The notes under the pieces: generated by a model
What the model was told of the DNA's origin: nothing
The model's database searches: none
Seen by the model: only the letters and a program-made list of their open reading frames with translations
Translations under genes and position numbers: made by a program
Origin: Aestuariibius sp. HNIBRBA575
Lineage (GTDB): Bacteria; Pseudomonadota; Alphaproteobacteria; Rhodobacterales; Rhodobacteraceae
Assembly: GCF_040932005.1 (NCBI RefSeq)
Contig: NZ_CP162414.1
Span: 268,501-332,500 of the forward strand
Length of the DNA: 64,000 nucleotides
Direction of reading: 5' to 3'
Shown here: positions 28,911 to 36,571 of the stretch, piece by piece
How the letters are laid out: every line of letters begins with the position of its first letter
How positions within the stretch are numbered: the stretch's first letter is position 1

Positions 28911-30082
28911 TCCAGATTGGCGAAAATCCCATTCATTTCAGCGATCCTATTGTGATTGCAGCGCTTTTTGGCGTGTTCATTCTGTTGCTGATCGTTGTTT
29001 TGCTGATTTCAGCCGTGCGACGCACCGGGCAATCCGCGTTGATGGCCCAGAATATGGCGTCGCAAATGGGCGGGATGACGGCGCGGGTTCAGGCGCTGTC
29101 AGATGGGCAACAGCAATTATTTGGCGGGCTGCATTCCGTCAGCGAAGCGCAGGCGCAACAGCAATCCAACATGCTGCAATTGATGGAACAACGGCTGGCG
29201 CAGGTGAACGAAACCATGGGCAACAATCTGGCCAATTCAGCGCGCAACACCGCCCAAAGTCTGGGGGAATTGCAGCAACGCCTGAAAACCATCGACAAGG
29301 CGCAGGAAAACATCACCAAATTGTCCGGTGATGTCCTGAGCCTGCAAGACATCCTGTCCAACAAACAAACCCGCGGTGCATTTGGTGAAATTCAGCTGCA
29401 TGACATCGTGGGCAAGGCGCTTCCGGCGGATAGTTTTACCATGCAGGCGACATTGTCGAACGGAAAACGGGCCGATTGTTTGATCCATTTGCCCAACCCA
29501 CCGGGCCCCATTGTGGTGGATAGTAAATTCCCGCTCGAAGCCTACGAAGCCCTGCGCAACGCCACCACTGATTATGAGCTAAACGACGCGGCGCGTCAGC
29601 TGCGCACAGCGATCCGGGCTCATATCAAAGCGATTTCCGACAAATACATCATCGAAGGGGAAACCGCGGATGGCGCACTGATGTTCCTACCGTCAGAGGC
29701 CGTTTACGCAGAATTGCACGCGAATTTCCCCGAAATCGTGCGCGAAGGGTTCGCCGCACGGGTTTGGATCGTGTCCCCGACCACCTGTATGGCGACGCTG
29801 AATACGATGCGCGCCATCCTAAAAGACGCGCGAATGCGTGAACAGGCAGGCGCGATCCGCAAAGAGCTGGGCATGCTCTATGGTGACGTGGATCGGCTGG
29901 GCAAGCGGGTCGAAAATCTGGATCGGCATTTTGGTCAGGCGGCCAAGGATATTGCGGATATCAAAATCAGCGCCGACAAAGCCGGGCGCCGGGCGCGGCG
30001 GCTCGACAATTTTGATTTCGAAGAGCTGGCCCCAGAAGAAGACACACCCAAAGTTGTCCCTATTACGGCCCCGAAAACCTGA
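28907..30082 (+). CDS. rmuC: RmuC family DNA recombination protein
   Basis: RmuC proteins limit inversions at inverted repeats; mechanism unknown, and the C-terminal domain resembles nucleases. The 391-residue protein has one transmembrane helix (about 16-42, [19 protein letters not shown]), a long coiled coil (about 45-150, rich in Q and N), and the RmuC core (about 150-350) with [26 protein letters not shown] and [13 protein letters not shown]. Start overlaps the mutL stop (ATGA), so DNA-repair genes mutL and rmuC form a coupled pair. A GTG or later start is unlikely. Confidence 0.94.
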   Translation: MIQIGENPIHFSDPIVIAALFGVFILLLIVVLLISAVRRTGQSALMAQNMASQMGGMTARVQALSDGQQQLFGGLHSVSEAQAQQQSNMLQLMEQRLAQVNETMGNNLANSARNTAQSLGELQQRLKTIDKAQENITKLSGDVLSLQDILSNKQTRGAFGEIQLHDIVGKALPADSFTMQATLSNGKRADCLIHLPNPPGPIVVDSKFPLEAYEALRNATTDYELNDAARQLRTAIRAHIKAISDKYIIEGETADGALMFLPSEAVYAELHANFPEIVREGFAARVWIVSPTTCMATLNTMRAILKDARMREQAGAIRKELGMLYGDVDRLGKRVENLDRHFGQAAKDIADIKISADKAGRRARRLDNFDFEELAPEEDTPKVVPITAPKT

Positions 30083-30142
30083 TTTCATTTGTGGTTCTGA
30101 TGACCTGTGCTAGCGTGAGGCAACAATGGTCAGGAGGCGTAA

Positions 30143-30517
30143 ATGGTCAGGAAATCTGCGATCGCATTGGCGATGTTTGGGGCCCTATCGGCATGTGCGA
30201 ATATGGACCCGGACACGCTTATTTATAGCAACATCACCGCGCAAATGGACCGAGAATTGCAATCCGTGCCATTTGCATCCGGATCCGTTTCTGTAGTGAC
30301 TGAGGATCATGGTGAAATGCACACCTATCGGCTGGTTCCCTGTCGCGGGGATCGGGTTTGCATGGGGTCCGAACATGGGCGGCAAATTCGCGCCACAGAG
30401 ACAGCGCAATATGTGGTTTTGTCAGGGATCAAACGCCATCAGGTGTTTTATCTGGGTATGGGCGGCGATGGTTTCGTGCGCGAAGGCAATCAAACACGCC
30501 CGCTGGCTTGGGAATAG
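30143..30517 (+). CDS. Small lipoprotein of unknown function
   Basis: I do not recognise this 124-residue protein. It has a lipoprotein signal peptide ending in the lipobox LSAC (Cys18). The mature part includes two cysteines (VPCRGDRVC) that could form a disulfide, and the hydrophobic patch TAQYVVLSGIKRHQVFYL. CAGGAGG lies ideally upstream of the ATG. It follows rmuC at 60 bp and may be in the same transcript. Inferred location is the outer membrane or inner membrane outer leaflet. Confidence 0.65.
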   Translation: MVRKSAIALAMFGALSACANMDPDTLIYSNITAQMDRELQSVPFASGSVSVVTEDHGEMHTYRLVPCRGDRVCMGSEHGRQIRATETAQYVVLSGIKRHQVFYLGMGGDGFVREGNQTRPLAWE

Positions 30518-30586
30518 GTTTGTCCCAGATCAAGGTTTGAGATTGGCAAACGGCGCATTCTGACTTCGAAGAGAAGGAGAATTCCA

Positions 30587-30904
30587 ATGCTAAAGATCGC
30601 CACAGATAAAATCGCCGAAATCATCATCCTTGCCCGCGAAATGCCGCGCGGCGAAAGCGAATTTGACGGGTTTGTCGGTCGTTTGGACGAAGAAGAAGAG
30701 GCCAGTTTGGTTGCTGTATTCTGGATTGGACGCGGATCGTTTGAACCAGAGGATTACGAAGAGGCCTATGCGACCGCACGTCGAGAGGCGTCCGCGCCGA
30801 CACAGGATTACCTGAAAGGGTCACCACATCTGGCGGATCATCTGGAAAATGGTCTGGATGCATTGGGGATTTCAGCCAAAGACGCTGAGGATGATTTATA
30901 CTGA
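30587..30904 (+). CDS. DUF3775 family protein
   Basis: A 105-residue cytoplasmic protein of the DUF3775 type: KIAEIIILAREM at the start, a middle LVAVFWIGRGSFEPEDYEEA block and the ending YLKGSPHLADHLENGLDALG. The family is common in Alphaproteobacteria and has no known function; it is strongly acidic. A strong GAAGGAGA ribosome site precedes the ATG. It is convergent with the saccharopine dehydrogenase gene. Confidence 0.72.
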   Translation: MLKIATDKIAEIIILAREMPRGESEFDGFVGRLDEEEEASLVAVFWIGRGSFEPEDYEEAYATARREASAPTQDYLKGSPHLADHLENGLDALGISAKDAEDDLY

Positions 30905-30952
30905 CACGCGGCGCAATCTGCGCGGCGCATCAGTATTTTGCCAGCAACAACG

Positions 30953-31993
30953 CTATAGTTTGTGCGATTGATAAATGTCACGTGCGCGGCCCCAGACACC
31001 TGTTTCAAGGTCGCCCAATTGCAGCAGATAGGGCAGCAATTGTTCGGCAAAGTCATGTGAGCTTTCGAGGGGCAGCAACGAGGGCAGATTGTCGATCGAC
31101 ATGATGTCCAGAGGCGGTGTGTCCTGCACGCGCAGAACCGGATCGGCCCATGTGCTGGCCTCTGAATATAAAGGAACTGGGTTGTAATCACTGTCCGGAT
31201 CGCAGGCGATATCGCCAATCGCGCGCAATCTGCGTGGCGCCGTTAAAGCGTCAGGTCCAACAAAGACAGGTGTGCCCGGGCGGGCCAAGATGCAGTTGAA
31301 AAACAGATCATGGTCCAGAATTTCGGGGAACGGGCCGCCGGATGCGGTTTCGGCCATGTCCCACAGGGTCGGCGTGATGCCCACCGCGTTGCACAAATCG
31401 GCGGCACCCGTGCCAACGCGGCCTTTGGCACCGATGATCAGGGCCGTCGCGGATGACGTGCCGAGCGCTGTTTTGACGTCGTTCAACATGGTGTCGGCAT
31501 TGGGCCACGCTGTGACGGGCGCGCAGGTTTGCCCGGCATTTTGCGCCGCAAGCGCCAATGCGGTGACAGCCGCGCCCGCATATCCCGCCCAATATCCAAA
31601 GGCAGCAACGCGCCGGTTTTGATCATCCAGCAGGTATTCCAAATCCAGCAAAGTGCCGTCTGCCGCCGCAAACCGGCGCAACAATTCCTGCCCGGAAAAT
31701 TGCCCCTTAAAGGCATGCCCAAACATGATGTGCTGATGGGGCAGGGCGGTGCCATTTTCGGGCAATTCTTTTAGCCCTAGGATGATGGCGTCGGTTGGCG
31801 CCGTTGTCCATGCGCCCTGGGCGGCGATCCTACAGCCGGTGTCGCGATATGCATCCGTTGGAATGATGCGTGTGGGGCTGTCTTCGACGGTGACGTCTAG
31901 ACCCGCTGCCATCAATGCGCGCACCCCATCCGGGGTGATGGCAACGCGTTGTTCATTGGCGCGGCTTTCGGCGCGAACCCAGAGATGTGTCAT
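30953..31993 (-). CDS. Saccharopine dehydrogenase (NAD+, L-lysine-forming) family
   Basis: In fungi this enzyme interconverts saccharopine with lysine and 2-oxoglutarate. The 346-residue protein begins MTHLWVRAESRANEQRVAITP and keeps the two residues important in the yeast enzyme: Lys75 (GLKELP) and His93 (FGHAFKGQ). A Rossmann motif is in ALIIGAKGRVGTGA. Because dapB in the same window shows that lysine is made by the diaminopimelate route, a role in lysine breakdown, or the reverse reaction on a related amino acid, is more likely. It is the last gene of a three-gene minus-strand group with a GST one base upstream. Confidence 0.85.
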   Translation of the reverse strand: MTHLWVRAESRANEQRVAITPDGVRALMAAGLDVTVEDSPTRIIPTDAYRDTGCRIAAQGAWTTAPTDAIILGLKELPENGTALPHQHIMFGHAFKGQFSGQELLRRFAAADGTLLDLEYLLDDQNRRVAAFGYWAGYAGAAVTALALAAQNAGQTCAPVTAWPNADTMLNDVKTALGTSSATALIIGAKGRVGTGAADLCNAVGITPTLWDMAETASGGPFPEILDHDLFFNCILARPGTPVFVGPDALTAPRRLRAIGDIACDPDSDYNPVPLYSEASTWADPVLRVQDTPPLDIMSIDNLPSLLPLESSHDFAEQLLPYLLQLGDLETGVWGRARDIYQSHKL

Positions 31994-31994
31994 G

Positions 31995-32615
31995 TTATAC
32001 CTTTGTAAACAGGCCCATTTCCAGCGCTTTGATCACCGCAGGACGGGTCATCATCAGGTCGAAATGGGCGGATAAGGTCGGGTAATCTGCGATGTTGACG
32101 CCGTCGCCGGGCAGCCATGTGCACAGGGTGAACAGATAAAAATCAGCCAAGGACACCGCGTCGCCAACCACATAGGGCCCCGCGATTTTGTCCTGTAGAT
32201 AGGCGCAAGACGCGCCCATGGTTTCAGCGACTTTGGCGGTCATATCACGGAGCGAGGCGTCTTGGTCTGCCCAGCGATGGCCGCGCATTTTATGGGCGTG
32301 GTTCACATGCATGGTTGTGCCTAGATACCACATGACTTCGCGCATTTGGGCGGCGGTATATGGATCGTCAGGGATCAGGTTTTTATCCGGGTTCAGGGCC
32401 GCCACGTAATCCAACAACGCCCCGGTTTCGGTTAAAATGCCGTGATCTGTGACCAGCGCGGGCACGCGGCCCTTAGGATTGATGGCCAAATAGGCGGGGC
32501 TGGTTTGTTCGGCTTTGGCAAAATCGACGCGGACATAGTCCACATCGGTTTCTGTTTCGATCAACGCCAAGGCCGTCGCGAGGGAAATCGTATTGGGAGC
32601 ATAGTGAAACTGCAT
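31995..32615 (-). CDS. Glutathione S-transferase family protein
   Basis: The 206-residue protein has an N-terminal thioredoxin-like domain (residues 1-75, with NPKGRVPALV and the glutathione-binding LTETGALLDYVA) and a C-terminal helical domain (about 85-200, with YVVGDAVSLADFYLFTLCTWL). Layout and length fit the beta/nu-type bacterial GSTs. Its stop is one base from the start of the saccharopine dehydrogenase gene, so cotranscription is nearly certain. The substrate is unknown. Confidence 0.88.
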   Translation of the reverse strand: MQFHYAPNTISLATALALIETETDVDYVRVDFAKAEQTSPAYLAINPKGRVPALVTDHGILTETGALLDYVAALNPDKNLIPDDPYTAAQMREVMWYLGTTMHVNHAHKMRGHRWADQDASLRDMTAKVAETMGASCAYLQDKIAGPYVVGDAVSLADFYLFTLCTWLPGDGVNIADYPTLSAHFDLMMTRPAVIKALEMGLFTKV

Positions 32616-32639
32616 GTTCAGGACCCTTTGCCAACGAAG

Positions 32640-33284
32640 CTAGTAATGTGTGCGGCCATGCGCCCGGTCATCGGACTCCAGATGCGGAATGGCGTTGAAC
32701 CCAGCCAGAAACGGCCCATGCGGTGTGACGTGAATCCGGTGGATCGATGAGTTGTAGATCGGCAGTAGGATATGCGCCATGCGGGTTGGGTCTAGGTCCA
32801 AAAGCGAACGAAGGATCATGCCAATCACGCCGCCGGATGTCACACACAGCACTTTGCGGCCCGGTTGGGTTGCCTTGCGCAGAACGCTGGTGACGCGGTT
32901 TTCAAAACTGGCAAAGGTTTCCACCCCCATGATTTCCGCTTTGTGCCAGGCCTCCATGATTTGGGGCGCATGGGTGGCAAAATCATCCGGCCCGGGGAAC
33001 GGCACGCCATGTACCTCTTCTAAGGCGTGGCCAAGGTTGAAATAATCCAGCTCATTCAGGCGGGGATCAATTTGTGGGCTGTCATATCCCATTCCCGCAG
33101 CGGTTTCGCGGTGGCGGCGCAATGATCCGGCCAGAACTTCGTCGAATTCCATGCCTTGGGATGCCATATACGCGCCCAGCCACCGGGCCTGTTGGTGGCC
33201 CAGTTCAGACAGCCGATCATAGCTTTCTTCGTCTTTGGCGTCAGAGTTCGCCTGACCATGCCGGACCAGAATAATTTCACCCAT
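32640..33284 (-). CDS. Histidine phosphatase family protein
   Basis: The 214-residue protein has the catalytic motif LVRHGQAN with phospho-accepting His9, Arg in SLRRHRETA, acid residue in NELDYFNLGH, and the second His replaced by the CVTSGGVIGM segment where Ser appears in place of the usual His. That change means phosphatase activity is uncertain. Members include phosphoglycerate mutases and SixA-like phosphatases. AAGGGA precedes the ATG at 33284. It leads a minus-strand group with the GST and saccharopine dehydrogenase genes, and is divergent from fdhA. Confidence 0.82.
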   Translation of the reverse strand: MGEIILVRHGQANSDAKDEESYDRLSELGHQQARWLGAYMASQGMEFDEVLAGSLRRHRETAAGMGYDSPQIDPRLNELDYFNLGHALEEVHGVPFPGPDDFATHAPQIMEAWHKAEIMGVETFASFENRVTSVLRKATQPGRKVLCVTSGGVIGMILRSLLDLDPTRMAHILLPIYNSSIHRIHVTPHGPFLAGFNAIPHLESDDRAHGRTHY

Positions 33285-33445
33285 ATGAATTCCCTTACTC
33301 TTTGGTTTTGACTTTGTTGCAGATCGGACATCAGGCGGGTTCGAAAGGAAACAAATCTGGCGGATTTAGTGTGTGTCGGGTCGTTCCCGAGCATTCTCTG
33401 AAAAACGGATACATGGTCTATTACGTTCGATGCAAGGAGACGCTT

Positions 33446-36217
33446 ATGTCCGACACGATCCGATTCACACTTGATGGCCAAGAGGTCGAAGCCCAGCCCG
33501 GTGAAACCATTTGGGAAGTGGCCAATGGCCGCGGGCTGATCATTCCGCACCTGTGTCATAAACCGGCACCCGGTTATCGTCCCGACGGCAATTGCCGCGC
33601 CTGTATGGTGGAAATCGAAGGCGAACGCACATTGGCGGCGTCCTGTATCCGTGAACCGGGCGAAGGCATGGTGGTCACCACCAACAATGCGCGCGCAACC
33701 AATGCCCGCAAAATGGTGGTTGAGCTGTTGCTGGCGGATCAACCTGCCCAAGACGTGTCGCATGATCAGGGATCACATCTGTGGGATATGGCCAACGCCA
33801 ACGACATTTCCGAAAGCCGGTTCCCCGCCCAAGAGCCCGATCATATCCCGTTGCTGGATGACAGCCACGTTGCCATGTCGGTCAATCTGGATGCGTGTAT
33901 CCAATGTGGTCTATGCGTGCGCGCCTGTCGCGAAGTGCAGGTCAACGATGTAATCGGCATGTCCGGGCGCGGTCACAATGCCTATCCGACATTTGATCTG
34001 GCCGACCCTATGGGCGCCTCAACCTGTGTGGCCTGTGGTGAATGTGTGCAGGCCTGCCCAACCGGGGCTTTGATGCCGGCTGCGGTGGTTGATGAAAACC
34101 AAATCGGCAACAGCAAAGATTTCGACAGTGAAACCGAAAGCGTCTGCCCGTTCTGCGGCGTCGGCTGCAAGGTCAGCCTGAAGGTCAAAGACAACAAGGT
34201 GAAATCCGTTGAGGGTATCAACGGCCCCGCCAACGAGGGCCGCCTGTGTGTCAAAGGCCGGTTCGGATTTGACTACATCCACCACCCCCATCGCCTGACC
34301 AAACCACTGATCCGTCGCGATGACGCCCCCGCCAAAGGTCTGAACGTCGATCCCGGCAATCTGGGTACTCATTTCCGCGAAGCCACATGGGAAGAGGCGA
34401 TGGATTTGGCCGCCAAGGGGCTGATCAAGCTGCGCGAAGAGAAAACCACAAACGTTGCTGGTTTTGGCTCTGCCAAATGTACCAACGAAGAGGCGTATCT
34501 GTTCCAGAAATTCATCCGTCAGGGTTTTGGTCATAACAATGTCGATCACTGCACACGGCTGTGTCATGCCTCATCTGTGACGGCGTTGATCGAAAATGTT
34601 GGGTCTGGCGCGGTGACTGCGACATTCAACGAAATCAAAAACGCCGATGTGGCGATTGTCATTGGGTCCAACCCGATTGAAAACCACCCGGTTGCGGCGA
34701 CCTATTTCAAACAATTCGTCAAACGCGGCGGTAAATTGATTGTCATGGATCCGCGCGGCGTTGGTCTGCGTCGGTTTGCCGATGAAATGGTCCAATTCCG
34801 CCCCGGCGCGGATGTGTCGATGCTGAATGCGATCATGCATGTGATCGTCCAAGAGGGCCTGTATGACAGTGCCTATATCGAAAAATGGACCGAAAACTGG
34901 GACGCTGAAAAAGAACACCTGAAAGCGTTCAGCCCAGAAGCCATGTCCGAAATCTGTGGCGTTGAACCGGACCAATTGCGCCGGGTTGCGCGCACCTTTG
35001 CCAATGCCAATGCCGGCCTGATTTTCTGGGGTATGGGCGTGTCACAACACATCCACGGCACGGATAATTCTCGCTGCCTGATCAGCCTTGCGCTGATGAC
35101 GGGCAATGTTGGCAAACCGGGCGCGGGTCTGCACCCGCTGCGGGGGCAAAACAACGTACAAGGTGCCTCTGATGCGGGGCTGATGCCGATGTTCCTGCCC
35201 GATTACCAATCGGTCACCAGCGATGATGTGCGTGAAAAATTCACCGGCGTTTGGGACAGCGAAGATTTCAGCAACGAAAAGGGCCTGACCGTCACCGAAA
35301 TCGTTGATCAGGTTTATGCGGGCAATATCAAAGGCATGTATATTCAGGGTGAAAACCCCGCCATGTCCGACCCGGATGTGGAACATGCGCGCGATGCGTT
35401 TGCCAAACTGGAATTGCTGATCGTGCAGGACATTTTCCTGACCGAAACGGCCAATTATGCGGACATTATCCTGCCTGCTTCGGCGCTCTATGAAAAGAAC
35501 GGGACGGTGTCCAACACCAACCGTCAGGTCCAACGGGTCCGCCCCGCCGTGACCCCACCCGGCGAGGCACGCGAAGATTGGGCCATCACCGTTGAACTGG
35601 CGCAGCGGATCGGACTGAACTGGGATTACACCGATGTCAGCCAGGTCTTTGCGGAAATGAAACGCACGATGAAGTCGCTGGATAACATCACCTGGGAACG
35701 GCTAGAGACCGAAACAGTGACCTACCCGTCCCTAAGCCCGACCGATCCCGGCCAACCGATTGTGTTTGGGGATGGCTTCCCACGCGCAGAGGGCCGGGCG
35801 AAATTCACGCCTGCTTCTGTGATTGCCCCGGACGAAGCCCCGGACACGGATTATCCGATGATCCTGACCACCGGGCGACAGCTGGAACATTGGCACACTG
35901 GGTCCATGACCCGGCGATCCTTGGTTTTGGACGCGGTGGAACCCGAAGCAAACTGTTCTCTGCATCCCGGCACCCTGCGCCAAATGGGGGTCGAACCGGG
36001 CGATATGGTGCGCCTGACAACCCGGCGCGGATCGATTGACATCATGGCCCGCGCAGATCGCGCCATCGCCCCTGATATGGTGTTTGTTCCCTTCGCCTAT
36101 GTCGAAGCTGCGGCCAATGTTTTGACCAATCCGGCGATTGATCCATACGGTAAAATTCCGGAATTTAAGTTCGCAGCGGTCAAAGTTGAGAAGATCGAAC
36201 GGGTCGCTGCCGAGTAA
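33446..36217 (+). CDS. fdhA: Molybdenum-dependent formate dehydrogenase alpha subunit (Cys form)
   Basis: The 923-residue protein has an N-terminal [2Fe-2S] ferredoxin domain (Cys37, 50, 53, 67), two CxxCxxCxxxC ferredoxin-type [4Fe-4S] motifs (151-161, 194-204), a CPFCGVGC proximal cluster (234-241), and molybdopterin domains. The metal ligand is Cys373 in DHCTRLCHASS, the position of Sec in E. coli FdhF. The C-terminal molydopterin dinucleotide domain starts near TTGRQLEHWHTG. AAGGAGA fits the ATG at 33446. No diaphorase or cytochrome partner is adjacent. The protein is cytoplasmic (no signal). Likely oxidises formate or reduces CO2 with a partner encoded elsewhere. Confidence 0.88.
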   Translation: MSDTIRFTLDGQEVEAQPGETIWEVANGRGLIIPHLCHKPAPGYRPDGNCRACMVEIEGERTLAASCIREPGEGMVVTTNNARATNARKMVVELLLADQPAQDVSHDQGSHLWDMANANDISESRFPAQEPDHIPLLDDSHVAMSVNLDACIQCGLCVRACREVQVNDVIGMSGRGHNAYPTFDLADPMGASTCVACGECVQACPTGALMPAAVVDENQIGNSKDFDSETESVCPFCGVGCKVSLKVKDNKVKSVEGINGPANEGRLCVKGRFGFDYIHHPHRLTKPLIRRDDAPAKGLNVDPGNLGTHFREATWEEAMDLAAKGLIKLREEKTTNVAGFGSAKCTNEEAYLFQKFIRQGFGHNNVDHCTRLCHASSVTALIENVGSGAVTATFNEIKNADVAIVIGSNPIENHPVAATYFKQFVKRGGKLIVMDPRGVGLRRFADEMVQFRPGADVSMLNAIMHVIVQEGLYDSAYIEKWTENWDAEKEHLKAFSPEAMSEICGVEPDQLRRVARTFANANAGLIFWGMGVSQHIHGTDNSRCLISLALMTGNVGKPGAGLHPLRGQNNVQGASDAGLMPMFLPDYQSVTSDDVREKFTGVWDSEDFSNEKGLTVTEIVDQVYAGNIKGMYIQGENPAMSDPDVEHARDAFAKLELLIVQDIFLTETANYADIILPASALYEKNGTVSNTNRQVQRVRPAVTPPGEAREDWAITVELAQRIGLNWDYTDVSQVFAEMKRTMKSLDNITWERLETETVTYPSLSPTDPGQPIVFGDGFPRAEGRAKFTPASVIAPDEAPDTDYPMILTTGRQLEHWHTGSMTRRSLVLDAVEPEANCSLHPGTLRQMGVEPGDMVRLTTRRGSIDIMARADRAIAPDMVFVPFAYVEAAANVLTNPAIDPYGKIPEFKFAAVKVEKIERVAAE

Positions 36218-36242
36218 TTTTGCAAGAGTGATTCACACCCAG

Positions 36243-36281
36243 ACGTTGAAAACCCGTGGCAGTGCCGCGGGTTTTCAACGT
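36243..36281 (+). terminator. Very long perfect hairpin after fdhA
   Basis: An 18-bp stem (36243-36260 with 36264-36281, one G-T wobble) has a 3-nt loop. It lies 25 bases after the fdhA stop. There is no T-run after it, so it may work as a terminator only with help, or protect the 3' end of the transcript from exonucleases. Confidence 0.55.
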
Positions 36282-36571
36282 TAATACGTCAATGCTATTG
36301 TCCTAACAGCGTCGCGCGACAATCTGTCATCTGATTAGGGCCGGGTCGGCCCCAAACCCCTACTTTTCAAGGGATAAACGGCGAAATTGAAAAGATATCA
36401 CGCCAATGTGGAAATAAGATTTCGCGGATCGCCGCCGATTTGAAAGGATTAAATGAACGTTCGTTCAAAAAATGCATTGACGCGCGGCATTCTCCTTCTC
36501 AGAATGATGGTGTGCTGCATTGGGAGATGTGGCGCATACGTCGGAACATAGCCGACGAGGGAGGACAACTG
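36282..36571 (+). other. Long leader/promoter gap before the ligase-Liv operon
   Basis: No convincing gene lies here. Visible items are a perfect palindrome GTCGCGCGAC (36311-36320), a GGGCC/GGCCC hairpin (36338-36352), the inverted repeat at 36454-36467 and a possible -35 TTGACG (36477-36482). The ligase frame is open from 36440, but GTG 36572 has the strong ribosome site GGGAGGA. Confidence 0.5.
36454..36467. promoter_or_regulatory. Candidate TetR-like operator, TGAACG-TT-CGTTCA
   Basis: A perfect 6-2-6 inverted repeat lies 118 bases upstream of the acyl-CoA ligase start. Palindromes of this kind (GAAC...GTTC cores) are typical of TetR-family regulators of fatty-acid or acyl-CoA metabolism, which fits the operon downstream. 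No tetR gene is in the window, so the regulator would act in trans. Confidence 0.5.
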
